Positions 47,296 to 56,481 of a stretch of 64,000 nucleotides of DNA are shown one piece after another. Source of the stretch: Hyphomicrobiales bacterium (GTDB lineage: Bacteria > Pseudomonadota > Alphaproteobacteria > Rhizobiales > Rhizobiaceae). The position numbers were made by a program, and so were the translations under genes. Location of the stretch: positions 186,001 through 250,000 of the forward strand of contig UCHV01000001.1 in NCBI GenBank assembly GCA_900472395.1, read 5' to 3'. The notes under the pieces were generated by a model that worked only from the letters and a program-made list of their open reading frames with translations, was not told where the DNA came from and did no database searches. Within the stretch, counting starts at the first letter, position 1; every line of letters begins with the position of its first letter.

Positions 47296-48111
47296 ATGCG
47301 GAACGCTATCAGAACTCTTCTTCTCAGCAGCGTATTTGGCATGGCGGCGTGCACCTTCGGTTTTGCCAAGGACGCTTCACCCAAGCCGACGATCGTGCTC
47401 GTACACGGCGCATTCGCAGAATCGTCGAGCTGGAACCGCGTCATCGATGAGCTGAAAAGAGACGGGTACACAACCGTTGCTGCAGCCAACCCGCTGCGCG
47501 GCGTCGCCCACGATGGTGCAGCTGTCGCAAGTTATCTGCGTTCGGTTCCCGGTCCGGTCATTCTCGTCGGTCATTCCTATGGCGGGCCAGTCATCACCGA
47601 GGCTGCGAACGACAGCTCTAACGTCAAGGCACTCGTCTACGTCGCAGCCTTTGCGCCCGATGTAGGTGAATCGAGCACCAGCCTTTCGGCGAAATTTCCA
47701 GGTAGCATGCTGCCAAAGACGTTGAACGCCGTCGAATTACCGGATGGGAACCGGGATCTCTACATCCGGCCCGACCTGTTCCACGATCAATTTGCGGCGG
47801 ACGTTCCGCAGACGATATCCGAACACATGGCGGTCACGCAGCGACCGGTTTCCGAAGCCGCGCTGGCGGAGCCGACGAAGAGAGCATCCTGGAAGTCGCT
47901 CCCATCCTACGCGATCTACGGTGCGCGCGACCTCTGCATTCCACCAGCGGTCATGAGCTTCATGGCGAAACGCGCCCATGCACGGAAAACTGTCGTACTC
48001 GACGGGGCTTCGCACGCCCTGATCGTGTCGAGGCCGAAGGAAGTGGTCTCGCTCATCGAGCAAGCAGTGCGCGATAGCCAAGAGGCTACGCCTGTCCACG
48101 GCTCCAACTGA
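47296..48111 (+). CDS. alpha/beta-hydrolase, exported
   Basis: 271 aa from MRNAIRTLLLSSVFGMAAC; GGGAGAACC lies ahead. N-terminal signal peptide, possibly a lipoprotein type (FGMAAC). Hydrolase core: oxyanion loop VLVHGAFAESSSW, nucleophile Ser94 in GHSYGGPV, Asp in GARDLCIPP and His in DGASHALIVS. Typical of small periplasmic esterases of the AB_hydrolase_6 type. The next two genes (NmrA-like and cupin) follow on the same strand with short gaps. Confidence 0.88.
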   Translation: MRNAIRTLLLSSVFGMAACTFGFAKDASPKPTIVLVHGAFAESSSWNRVIDELKRDGYTTVAAANPLRGVAHDGAAVASYLRSVPGPVILVGHSYGGPVITEAANDSSNVKALVYVAAFAPDVGESSTSLSAKFPGSMLPKTLNAVELPDGNRDLYIRPDLFHDQFAADVPQTISEHMAVTQRPVSEAALAEPTKRASWKSLPSYAIYGARDLCIPPAVMSFMAKRAHARKTVVLDGASHALIVSRPKEVVSLIEQAVRDSQEATPVHGSN

Positions 48112-48146
48112 ATATCAATCACACAACTCTAACAAGGAGATCTTAC

Positions 48147-48905
48147 ATGAAAATCGTCGTCATAGGAGGCACAGGGCTTATCGGCTCTAAGACCGTTGCA
48201 AGGCTTTCCAAGCTGGGACACGACGTCCTTGCCGCTTCACCAAATTCCGGCGTGAACACCGTCACCGGAGAGGGGCTGGATGAAGCTCTTGCCGGAGCAG
48301 AGGTCGTAATTGATCTGGCAAACTCTCCCTCGTTCGAGGAAAAGGCAGCAATGGACTTTTTCGAAGCGGCAGGGCGCAATCTCTTTGCGGCGGAAAAGAA
48401 GGCCGGGGTGCGCCATCATGTTGCATTGTCGGTTGTCGGCACCGACCGCATGCAGGCAATGGGATATTTTCGTGCAAAGCTCCTCCAGGAAGAGCATATC
48501 CAGAAATCCGGCATCCCTTTCACGATTGTTCATGCGACCCAGTTCTTCGAGTTTGTCGGTGCTATCGCACAGTCTTCAACCGAGGGCTCGATCGTTCGGG
48601 CACCGACAGGCGCATTCCAGCCCATCGCGGCCGACAACGTAGCGGACGCGATGGCAAAGGTTGCGGTCGGCCAACCGATGAGCTCCATCAACGAGATCGC
48701 CGGCCCGGACCGCGGACCGATGAACGAGTTCATCGCGCGGTATCTGAAGGCGACAAACGATTCACGCACTGTCACTGCTGATCCGACGGCCCGCTACTTC
48801 GAAGTCGAGATCGACGACCGGACGCTGGTACCGGATGCCGGTGCTCATCTCGGCGGTATCCGGTTCGAGGACTGGCTGAAAGCTAACTCGGCACAACAGA
48901 AGTAA
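48147..48905 (+). CDS. NmrA-like NAD(P)-binding protein (atypical SDR)
   Basis: 252 aa. It opens MKIVVIGGTGLIGSKTVARL with the GxxGxxG dinucleotide loop, then VVIDLANSPSFEEKAAMDFF, VGTDRMQAMGYFRAKLLQEE and IAGPDRGPMNEFIARYL. Such proteins act as NADP-dependent reductases or as redox-sensing partners; the YxxxK pattern of classic SDRs is replaced by a YFRAK-type motif. CAAGGAGATCTT precedes the start. Middle gene in the hydrolase-NmrA-cupin group. Confidence 0.88.
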   Translation: MKIVVIGGTGLIGSKTVARLSKLGHDVLAASPNSGVNTVTGEGLDEALAGAEVVIDLANSPSFEEKAAMDFFEAAGRNLFAAEKKAGVRHHVALSVVGTDRMQAMGYFRAKLLQEEHIQKSGIPFTIVHATQFFEFVGAIAQSSTEGSIVRAPTGAFQPIAADNVADAMAKVAVGQPMSSINEIAGPDRGPMNEFIARYLKATNDSRTVTADPTARYFEVEIDDRTLVPDAGAHLGGIRFEDWLKANSAQQK

Positions 48906-48973
48906 GTGGCTCTATCTCAGGTCCGCTTGGCACCGAAATCGTCCAGGCGGACTGCTTACGAACAAGGAAACTG

Positions 48974-49387
48974 ATGATGTTGAAATTGCTCATCTGCGCG
49001 AGTGCCTGCGTGCTGTCGTTGGCCGCATCTGTTTCGGCCCATGACGCCATAGGCGAGGATGTGAAGGTCGTATATGACCAACCGCTTCCGAATGTTCCGG
49101 GAAAAAGCTTGAAGGGTGTGCTCGTCGAATATGCACCCGGTGGCTCCTCTCCAGCACACACCCATCCGGACTCAGCTTTCATCTATGCGACTGTGCTCGA
49201 AGGTGCGATCACCAGCCAAGTCAACGGCGGGCCCGTAACCGTCTACCATGCGGGCGAGAACTTTTCTGAATACCCGGGCGATCACCACGCGGTCAGCGAA
49301 AACGCAAGCAAGACCGAACGTGCGCGTCTTCTGGCGGTCTTCGTGGTCGATACGTCCGAAACCAATCTCACGAATTACGAGAAGTAA
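48974..49387 (+). CDS. secreted cupin-domain protein
   Basis: 137 aa (second Met at 48977 equally possible). Signal peptide LKLLICASACVLSLAASVSA, then a single cupin domain: VEYAPGGSSPAHTHPDSAFI, VLEGAITSQVNGG and YPGDHHAVSENASKTERARL, with the metal-ligand His pair HTHP and later His. Small exported cupins often bind metal or act as quercetinase-like enzymes; no substrate can be named. Followed by two hairpins. Confidence 0.88.
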   Translation: MMLKLLICASACVLSLAASVSAHDAIGEDVKVVYDQPLPNVPGKSLKGVLVEYAPGGSSPAHTHPDSAFIYATVLEGAITSQVNGGPVTVYHAGENFSEYPGDHHAVSENASKTERARLLAVFVVDTSETNLTNYEK

Positions 49388-49402
49388 GTTTGCCAACAAT
49401 CC

Positions 49403-49426
49403 GTCCGCGCGGCGTAGCCCGCGGAC
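49403..49426 (+). terminator. hairpin downstream of cupin gene, terminator candidate 1
   Basis: Inverted repeat GTCCGCG / CGCGGAC with a 10-base loop starting 15 bases after the cupin stop and followed by TTGTT. A modest U-rich tail; together with the second hairpin it probably ends the hydrolase-NmrA-cupin transcript. Confidence 0.5.
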
Positions 49427-49470
49427 TTGTTCGGCGATTGTCCCGCCTGAGCAGGACCATCGCCGGCATA

Positions 49471-49501
49471 CCGGAGTGGCGCTGCCGCCGCGCCACTCCG
49501 G
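49471..49501 (+). terminator. hairpin downstream of cupin gene, terminator candidate 2, followed by TTGACA
   Basis: Perfect 12 bp inverted repeat CCGGAGTGGCGC / GCGCCACTCCGG with a 7-base loop. Right after it stands TTGACA (49502-49507), an ideal -35 hexamer, about 54 bases before the CBS gene; the -10 is not clear. So the element seems to insulate the upstream operon from the CBS-MscS operon promoter. Confidence 0.6.
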
Positions 49502-49560
49502 TTGACATTTCGCGATAGAAGACGGATCCGGCAGCTGCGCGGTCTCGTCAGGAGAATGCG

Positions 49561-49992
49561 ATGCGCATCGAAAAACTCTACCCCATGATCTCGGCTCGCT
49601 TGAAGATTATAGATGTAGCGGCAACGGTGCAGAAAGCCGCTGCGACACTGTCCAATCCCGGAATCGGGCTCGCCATTGTCTGCTCACCCGATGGCAGAGC
49701 AAAGGGTGTGCTCAGCAAATCCGATCTCATCCGTCATATTGCCGATCACGGACGGTCGAACTCGGTCGAAGAGCTCATGAGTCCTAAGATCATTGCTTGT
49801 CAACCGGCGGATGATCTGCAGGCGGCTTGGCAAATCATAATCAGCAATCGCCTACAGAACATGCCGGTTCTCGGCGCCGAGGCCAGGCCTCTTGGAGTGC
49901 TCGATATGCGGGATGCTTTGAAGGTGCTCTACGAACAAGAGCAACTGCAGGAACAAATGATGGAGAACTATATCGCCGGGATCGGCTACTAA
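49561..49992 (+). CDS. two-CBS-domain protein
   Basis: 143 aa built of a CBS pair: first repeat VAATVQKAAATLSNPGIGLA with RAKGVLSKSDLIRHIADHG, second MSPKIIACQPADDLQAAWQI with NMPVLGAEARPLGVLDMRDA, then a charged tail (LYEQEQLQEQMMENYIAGIG). Such pairs sense adenine nucleotides. Ribosome site CAGGAGAATGCG. The cyclic-nucleotide-domain MscS gene follows 87 bases later on the same strand, so the CBS protein may share its regulation. Confidence 0.9.
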   Translation: MRIEKLYPMISARLKIIDVAATVQKAAATLSNPGIGLAIVCSPDGRAKGVLSKSDLIRHIADHGRSNSVEELMSPKIIACQPADDLQAAWQIIISNRLQNMPVLGAEARPLGVLDMRDALKVLYEQEQLQEQMMENYIAGIGY

Positions 49993-50078
49993 CCGCTCCG
50001 TTGCCAGCTCAGCGCCCCGGATCTCACACAAGCACATCACCCATTTAGCAATCCACTAGAGGTTCGGGGAAAATCGAT

Positions 50079-51563
50079 ATGCCACAAGTTCAATATAGTG
50101 ATCTGGTCAGCGATCCTGTTGCATGGCTTATCATTCTCGGCATTGCCGGAATGATCGTCTGGAAGCTTATTGGTCCGGCCCGCTCGAACCTGCGGCTCGT
50201 CGTGCAAATCGTATTTTTCGGCGCCATGACATCGGTCCTTGTTTTCGGCCGGATCCCGCTTGGTCAATCAGGTGGTATTCAATCGGGTGATGAGCATACG
50301 TTTTTCGTCATTCTTGGGCAGATGCTATGGTGGTTGCACCTCTCCTGGGCCGTCATCGGATTTGTGCGCATTTATCTCGTGCTCGAAGGCCGGCCGCGTG
50401 AAGCGCGGCTTCTCCAAGACATTGTTGTCGGCGGCGTCTATTTGTGCGTCACTCTATCGGCTCTTGCATTCGTGTTTCGGTTGCCGGTTGGAACCTTGAT
50501 CGCGACCTCCGGTGTAATTGCCATCGCGCTCGGACTTGCTCTGCAAAATACCTTGGGCGACGTTTTCTCCGGCATCGCTCTAACGCTTGGTCGCACATTT
50601 GCACTCGGAGACTGGATACGCCTTAACGACGGCATGGAGGGGCGAGTGGTCGCCAGCACGTGGCGCTCGACACAAATATTGACGATAGCCAATAATGTCG
50701 TCGTTTTGCCGAATAGTGCATTGGCCAAGCTCGGCCTCACTAATATCAGCCGGCCGACAGAGACGCATCTTCTGCAATTGAATGTGAGGCTCAAGCCGAC
50801 AAGAACACCCTCGGCAATCGAGGCTGTACTTAACACTGCCCTGGCCGGCTGCAACTTGATTATCAAAGATCCGGCGCCGATGGTCGCCCTCAAAAGTATC
50901 GACGCCAATGCCGTCGACGCGGACATCTATGCACGTGTTAAGGATCCAATGCGGATGGCAAAAGCTCGAAACGAAATCATTGATCTGCTTCATCGCCATT
51001 GCAGAGCGGCTGGCCTGCAACTCGCACCGTCCGCATCCTCTGTGCTTTTCGCGGATGCAACAAGCGGAGCGGATTTCCACCAGCCCGCCGAAGAGCGGTT
51101 CATCGAGCTCATCGACCAGAATGCAGTTTTCGCAACACTCGCCAGGTCAGACAAGGATCTGCTTGCCCTTTCTGCTCGATTGCGGGTCTTTGCGAATGGA
51201 GTCTCGATAGCGCCTCAAGGCAAGCAACCTTCCATTTTTGTGGTAGATTCCGGCGTCGTCGCCGTAACGCAGCATGGATTGGAGCAAAGACGCCTTTCAC
51301 CGGGTGATTTCTATGGCGACGCCAGCTTGTCATCATCACTTAAGGACTGCAGCGTTACCGCTATATCCGCCGTGAAAATATGGGAGATTAGCCGCGACGA
51401 TCTCTCAGATCTGTTCAAAAGCCGGCCTGAACTGGCCAATGAAATTGCTGAAAGGCTGGCGATGCATGAGGAAGAAGCCCGGCGCGTCGCTCATGCAGAT
51501 GCGAAAGATGATCATACGCCGCACGCTCTTCTGAGATCGATCCGCACAATCTTCACCAACTAA
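50079..51563 (+). CDS. MscS-family channel with C-terminal cyclic-nucleotide-like domain
   Basis: 494 aa. N-terminal membrane segments (PVAWLIILGIAGMIVWKLI and others), then the MscS pore helix LIATSGVIAIALGLALQNTL with DVFSGIALTLGRTFALGDWI and the beta domain (VVASTWRSTQILTIANNVVV). The last 140 residues have the cNMP-binding fold (ELIDQNAVFATLARSDKDLL ... IFVVDSGVVAVTQHGL). The phosphate cassette reads FYGDASLSSSLKDCSV: the conserved Glu is Asp and the conserved Arg is Cys, so cAMP binding is doubtful. This is the bCNG-type channel layout. It likely opens under osmotic stress, with modulation by the CBS partner or ligand unknown. Confidence 0.9.
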   Translation: MPQVQYSDLVSDPVAWLIILGIAGMIVWKLIGPARSNLRLVVQIVFFGAMTSVLVFGRIPLGQSGGIQSGDEHTFFVILGQMLWWLHLSWAVIGFVRIYLVLEGRPREARLLQDIVVGGVYLCVTLSALAFVFRLPVGTLIATSGVIAIALGLALQNTLGDVFSGIALTLGRTFALGDWIRLNDGMEGRVVASTWRSTQILTIANNVVVLPNSALAKLGLTNISRPTETHLLQLNVRLKPTRTPSAIEAVLNTALAGCNLIIKDPAPMVALKSIDANAVDADIYARVKDPMRMAKARNEIIDLLHRHCRAAGLQLAPSASSVLFADATSGADFHQPAEERFIELIDQNAVFATLARSDKDLLALSARLRVFANGVSIAPQGKQPSIFVVDSGVVAVTQHGLEQRRLSPGDFYGDASLSSSLKDCSVTAISAVKIWEISRDDLSDLFKSRPELANEIAERLAMHEEEARRVAHADAKDDHTPHALLRSIRTIFTN

Positions 51564-51687
51564 CCAAAACCTAGCCTTCGGAACAGGTTCGCCATCGATT
51601 TTTTCAAGCTATCATTTCCCTCTAGCCGTTGAACATTGATCAAGTCCAATTGTCACTGGACCATGATGTTCTGGCTGAAGGGGAGCG

Positions 51688-54573
51688 TTGGTCTTGGATA
51701 TTGGTGGGCCCTTGAACGACGGTACGTTATCTCGGCGGATGGTCGAGGGAACAAAGCCTTTCCTGTCCCGATCGCCGGATTTGCGGTATCTGGGATTATT
51801 CTTTTTCGCCTATCTCCTTGGCTGCGGGTTTGCTCAATTGCTCGCGGTCGTCCCAGACACAGGCATCTCGGTCTGGCCGCCCGCCGGCCTCTTCATCGCA
51901 ACGCTTCTTTTTGCGGAGAGAGGTACATGGCCGTGGTGGATTATATCCGGCGCAGGCGCCGAACTTGCTGCGAACGCTTTGTGGTTTGATAGTCCGTTTG
52001 TCGCCGCAGCGGTGATGTATATTGGTAACGCGCTGGCGGCGATGATCGGAGCCTGGATTGTCCGCAACCTCCTCGGACAAATCCACCGATTTGAGACGTT
52101 GAAGGAAGTTGTGACCCTCATTGTGTTCGGCGGAGGGTTGGCGCCGATCATCAGCGCTACGGTTGGAAGCGTGGCGCTCGCATGGTTCGACATTCAATCG
52201 CAATCCTTCACGACGGCGTGGCCGCTTTGGTGGATTGGAGACGCGACCGGTGTGCTGATCGTTGCTCCGCTTGCGCTGGTGGTTTTTCAGAGCTGGCGAG
52301 ATGCCAACCGGATCTCGATCCAACGTCTGATAGAAGCTGGTGCGCTGTGCCTCGTTCTTCTCGGTCTCGCCGCATTGACACTGAGCGGTTACCTTCCGTT
52401 CGCCTACATCATCATGCCGCCCTTGCTCTGGGCCGCTGTCCGCTTCGAATTCAAAGGCGCTGCCGTGGCACTCGCCATACTCGCGGTGTTTACGGTTCTA
52501 TTCACCGTATCGAACAGCAACCAAATCATCGATGATCAACTTACGGAGAAGCATCGGCAGGTCATGCTCCAGCTCTTCCTGGCGATCTCAGCCTTTTCGG
52601 CACTCGTGGTCGCCGCCGTTTCAAGAGAGCATCAGCTCGCTTTGCGTACATTAGAGGACAGCGTCGAAACCTTTCGGAACCGGGAGCGGGAGTTCTCGCA
52701 ACTTGTCAACATGGTGCCGAGCTACTTGTGGCGTCTAAGTGCGGAAGGTGATCCGGTATTCTTCAGCCAACGGGTCGTCGATTTCTTCGGACTTGACGTC
52801 GGTGACTATGACACCTCGGAGAAAAGGGGGCTTCCTGCATTTATCGAAGCCTTGGTCCACCCTGAAGACGCGGAAGCTTTCGCCACGACTTTTCAGCAGT
52901 CGTTTTCGACTGGTGAGCCATTTTCATTGAAATACCGCCTCCGCGGAAAGGATGGCATTTATCGTTGGGTCGCTGGACGGGCGGAAGCGCTTCGCGGCGA
53001 CGACGGCAAGATTATCCAATGGTATGGGCTATCCCAGGACATCGAAGATCAGGTTCGATCGGATACGGCGCTTCACCAAAGCAAGCAACAGTTGGAGCAA
53101 ATGCTGGAGGCTGTTCCGTTCAACGTATTGAGCTTCTCGCCTTCTGGTCAAATGACCTATGCGAGCCAACGGTATCTGGATCAAGCGGGGAGGCCGTCTC
53201 CACATGTCAAAGACTTTGATGCTTTGGCGCTGGAAGTAGTCCATGCAGACGACTTTCCTGCAATGTTCGCACGGGCCAAACACGGGTTCGTAACTGGTGA
53301 GCCGTTCATCAACCGGTTTCGCCGGATATTGACGGACGGAAGCTACCGGTGGATCGAGGCGCGAGCGCAGCCGTTGAGAGGAAAAGATGACGCAATCGTT
53401 CAATGGTATATTGCGTCGATCGATATTGAGGAGGAGATGAAGGCTCAGGAGGCATTACGCGAGCGAGAACGCTTCCTATGGCAGTTGGTGGAAACATTGC
53501 CGGCGATGATCGACTGTGCAGGGCCGGACGGAGAGCCGCTCTATCGCAGCCAGCAGCTTAGAGAATTCCTGGGCTATAATCTCGATGCGCTGGATGGCAG
53601 CGAGAAATCCCGTCTGGATGGAACTCTCGATTCAGGTGTGCATCCCGACGATGTGGCCGGCGTCAAGGAACAATACAATTATTGCCTGACGACGGGCGAG
53701 CCATATGCCCGGCGACATCGGTTGCGCCGGCATGATGGAGAATATCGTTGGGTAGAGACCCGAGCAGCTCCGATGCGGAATGATGCGGGAGATATTGTAC
53801 AATGGAATGTGATTTGCCTCGACATCGACGGTGAGGTTTGGGCCCAGGAAAACCTACGCATGGCGCAGGACAGCTTGGCGCGCGCCAGCCAGGCTGCAAG
53901 TCTCGCAGAGCTGTCTGCGTCTATCGCACATGAGGTCAACCAGCCACTAGCGGCAGTGATGAACTATTCGAATGCCTGCCAGCGCTGGATGACGATGGAC
54001 CCGCCGAACACAGAGAGAGCAAAAAAAACGGTTGAACGCATCATTCACAGCGCCAACTCGGCTGCCGATGTGGTCAGCCGTATCCGTGCTCTGTTCAAAC
54101 AGGATAGAGATACGCGAGACAGCACCTCCATCGACAAGATTATCTTTGAAATTCGAGATCTTTTGGCCTCCGAAGCTTCGCGGCGCGGGATACGTATCGA
54201 GCTCGATCTGGAAGTGGGCCTGATACTTGTCCCCTTCGACCGCGTCCAAATCCAGCAAGTCGTAATGAATCTCATTCGCAATGCGATGGATGCAATGACA
54301 TCCGTTCCGGATAGAAGAACAGTGACGGTGAAGGTTCACCGAATGGAAGATGTGGTTCGAGTGTCAGTTAGAGATTGCGGTCGAGGCGTTCAATTTCCGA
54401 CCAAGATCTTCGAACCTTTCTTCACGACGAAGGACCAGGGAATGGGGATGGGTCTTTCGATTTCTCGTTCGATCGTCGAAGCGCACGGGGGCCAATTGTG
54501 GTCTGAAAAAAATGAACCTCAGGGCGCGATCTTCATTTTCACCTTACAAGCCGCACAGGATCACATCGATTAA
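51688..54573 (+). CDS. MASE1-PAS sensor histidine kinase
   Basis: About 955-961 aa. The annotated start TTG (51688 or 51694, with GGGGAG ahead) is less certain than the ATG at 51739. N-terminal MASE1 membrane domain (LRYLGLFFFAYLLGCGF, ISVWPPAGLFIATLLFAERG). Then three PAS/PAC units (52.7-53.85 kb; for example YRWVAGRAEALRGDDGKIIQ, YRWIEARAQPLRGKDDAIVQ, YRWVETRAAPMRNDAGDIVQ). The kinase core has the phospho-acceptor His in ASIAHEVNQPLAAVMNYSN, N box MNLIRNAMDAM, and G box GMGMGLSISRSIVEAHGGQL. The receiver protein follows at 54.7 kb. Confidence 0.92.
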   Translation: MVLDIGGPLNDGTLSRRMVEGTKPFLSRSPDLRYLGLFFFAYLLGCGFAQLLAVVPDTGISVWPPAGLFIATLLFAERGTWPWWIISGAGAELAANALWFDSPFVAAAVMYIGNALAAMIGAWIVRNLLGQIHRFETLKEVVTLIVFGGGLAPIISATVGSVALAWFDIQSQSFTTAWPLWWIGDATGVLIVAPLALVVFQSWRDANRISIQRLIEAGALCLVLLGLAALTLSGYLPFAYIIMPPLLWAAVRFEFKGAAVALAILAVFTVLFTVSNSNQIIDDQLTEKHRQVMLQLFLAISAFSALVVAAVSREHQLALRTLEDSVETFRNREREFSQLVNMVPSYLWRLSAEGDPVFFSQRVVDFFGLDVGDYDTSEKRGLPAFIEALVHPEDAEAFATTFQQSFSTGEPFSLKYRLRGKDGIYRWVAGRAEALRGDDGKIIQWYGLSQDIEDQVRSDTALHQSKQQLEQMLEAVPFNVLSFSPSGQMTYASQRYLDQAGRPSPHVKDFDALALEVVHADDFPAMFARAKHGFVTGEPFINRFRRILTDGSYRWIEARAQPLRGKDDAIVQWYIASIDIEEEMKAQEALRERERFLWQLVETLPAMIDCAGPDGEPLYRSQQLREFLGYNLDALDGSEKSRLDGTLDSGVHPDDVAGVKEQYNYCLTTGEPYARRHRLRRHDGEYRWVETRAAPMRNDAGDIVQWNVICLDIDGEVWAQENLRMAQDSLARASQAASLAELSASIAHEVNQPLAAVMNYSNACQRWMTMDPPNTERAKKTVERIIHSANSAADVVSRIRALFKQDRDTRDSTSIDKIIFEIRDLLASEASRRGIRIELDLEVGLILVPFDRVQIQQVVMNLIRNAMDAMTSVPDRRTVTVKVHRMEDVVRVSVRDCGRGVQFPTKIFEPFFTTKDQGMGMGLSISRSIVEAHGGQLWSEKNEPQGAIFIFTLQAAQDHID

Positions 54574-54694
54574 CTTGCGAGCGTCTGGGGGCGCTCTTAT
54601 TGAGCCCCCGAACTTTGCATCGCAACGAATTCCAATTGGATAGCAGACCGGACGTTAGCAAATACGGGGCATGCCGCGGTCTACGGAGGAGAAG

Positions 54695-55060
54695 ATGAAC
54701 CAACGCGCGGCAGTGATTGCAGTTGTCGATGATGATCCACAAGTGCTCGAGTCTCTTCAGGAGCTGCTGGAATCAGCCGGGTTTACCCCACGAACCTTTT
54801 CGTCTGCCGCTGCGCTCCTGGCTGCCGGGCTTGCTGAGGTTGACGTACTTATCACCGATATTGGCATGCCAGATATGGACGGTTTCGAATTGCAGGCCTG
54901 TGTCGAGGAAACTCATCCTCACATTTCCACATTTCTAATCAGCGGTCGGCACGAGAAATCGGATCGAAAATCATCCCGCACTGACAAAATCTTGCGGAAG
55001 CCATTCGATGGCCACGCCTTGCTGGAATCGATCCGGAGAGCACTGGCGACGCATAGCTAG
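54695..55060 (+). CDS. receiver-only response regulator
   Basis: 121 aa from MNQRAAVIAVVDDDPQVLES; GGAGGAGAAG just before gives this start rather than the upstream Met. The fold has VVDDDPQV acid pocket, phospho-acceptor Asp55 in VLITDIGMPDMDGF, and Lys102 in ILRKPFDGHALL. There is no output domain, so it acts by protein-protein contact, or returns phosphate to the MASE1 kinase encoded 122 bases upstream. The family resembles FixJ receivers. Confidence 0.92.
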   Translation: MNQRAAVIAVVDDDPQVLESLQELLESAGFTPRTFSSAAALLAAGLAEVDVLITDIGMPDMDGFELQACVEETHPHISTFLISGRHEKSDRKSSRTDKILRKPFDGHALLESIRRALATHS

Positions 55061-55310
55061 ATTCTAGCTAGGGAGGTTTCAGCGCTCTGCGCACTTGCCC
55101 TTGCCGTGATCCTCTAAACGGAATGCGTAACTCGCTATAGCCCAATGGCTAGGTCGCCCTCGTAGACGGCCCAATCGACCGCCGGCGTCCACAAACCTAC
55201 AATCCGAAGCGCAGTCTCGTCAGCCCGATGCTTCAACATCGCAATACGGGCACACTCCGCGACGAAGCACTGTGGCAATTCCACTTATTCTAGATCAATA
55301 GGAGACAAGC

Positions 55311-56228
55311 ATGAGCGCAGTTAACGCTTTACGCGCCGATCGAGTTGGAACGGAAGAACTCGTTCCGTCGCGTTATGCCGTCCAGATCGGTGAGATCGAA
55401 GTCCTGGTCATCAGCGACGGTGTTCTCCCGCTTCCCACAAAGATGCTGGGGCACAATGCCCAAGCGTCCGAGCGCGCGGCCTGGCTTGGCGAAATGTTCC
55501 TGCCCCAGGACGCGTTCGACTGGTCGTTGAATGTCGTTCTCGTTCGCCACGGCGAGCAGACGATACTCATCGACGTCGGTCTTGGACTTGACCCGGATCT
55601 GAACCTGCCGAGGGCCGGGCAGGTGGTCAGGCGGCTCGAAGCGGCCGGTGTCGATCTCGGCTCCGTCACCGACATCATCATCACTCATATGCACATGGAT
55701 CATGTCGGCGGGCTCCTCGTCGAAGGTGTCAAGGAACGGCTGCGTTCCGATCTTCGAATTCACGTTGCGGCTGCCGAACTCAACTTCTGGGAAAACCCGG
55801 ACTTCACGCATGTGAATATGCCGCAGGGGTTTCCTGACGCACTCCGCGCCGCAGCCAAAAAATTCGCTGGGGAGTATCGCGATCTCATCAGCACGTTTGA
55901 CGATGAGTATGAAGTCGCACCGGGGATTGTCATTCACCGGACGGGTGGACACACGCCGGGGCATAGTGTCGTGCGTGTTTCATCGGGCAGCGACCGACTG
56001 ACATTCGCTGGCGATGCCATCTTCGCCGTCGGTTTTGATCATCCCGACTGGTACAACGGTTTCGAGCACGACCCAGAGGAGGCCGCCCGGGTCCGGTTGA
56101 AGCTTCTGAGGGAGCTGGCTGACACCGGCGAACAACTGGTCGCGACGCATTTGCCTTTCCCATCCGTCGGCCGGGTGGCGACAGACGGCGAAGCGTTCCG
56201 CTGGGTCCCCGTTTTCTGGGATTACTGA
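55311..56228 (+). CDS. MBL-fold metallo-hydrolase
   Basis: 305 aa. Metal motif DIIITHMHMDHVGGLLVEG (HxHxDH, about residues 125-131), later His in RTGGHTPGHSVVRV and Asp in RLTFAGDAIFAVGFDHPDW, then THLPFPSVGRV. Similar to lactonase/quorum-quenching-type MBL enzymes of the AttM group or to class B lactamase relatives; which cannot be settled here. Ribosome site ATAGGAGAC. A long hairpin follows its stop. Confidence 0.9.
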   Translation: MSAVNALRADRVGTEELVPSRYAVQIGEIEVLVISDGVLPLPTKMLGHNAQASERAAWLGEMFLPQDAFDWSLNVVLVRHGEQTILIDVGLGLDPDLNLPRAGQVVRRLEAAGVDLGSVTDIIITHMHMDHVGGLLVEGVKERLRSDLRIHVAAAELNFWENPDFTHVNMPQGFPDALRAAAKKFAGEYRDLISTFDDEYEVAPGIVIHRTGGHTPGHSVVRVSSGSDRLTFAGDAIFAVGFDHPDWYNGFEHDPEEAARVRLKLLRELADTGEQLVATHLPFPSVGRVATDGEAFRWVPVFWDY

Positions 56229-56245
56229 TCGAATAAGCTCAAAGC

Positions 56246-56293
56246 GAGGTGCCGTATGCGATTGGTCGAAGACCTCATCGCATACGGCACTTC
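56246..56293 (+). terminator. strong hairpin behind the MBL gene
   Basis: Perfect 14 bp inverted repeat GTGCCGTATGCGAT (56249-56262) and ATCGCATACGGCAC (56277-56290). The 14-base loop contains a second small hairpin (GGTC-GAA-GACC), and three more bases pair outside (one G-U). There is no U-run directly after. It ends the MBL transcript or shields the RNA; the SDR gene starts 190 bases on. Confidence 0.6.
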
Positions 56294-56481
56294 CTACTCG
56301 GCCAGTCGCTTAACAAAAATCGGGATCTTTGCCGGGCAGACGAGCGATGTCTGCGGCTACCTTGTCGATTGCCAATCGATCACAGCGCTCGATGGCACAG
56401 GTTTTCACAAGAAAGATCCAGGCCCCTGCATAAGAGCGCACCGGCGATGGGATCCCGCTCAATTTCGATGGAAAGAGATCA

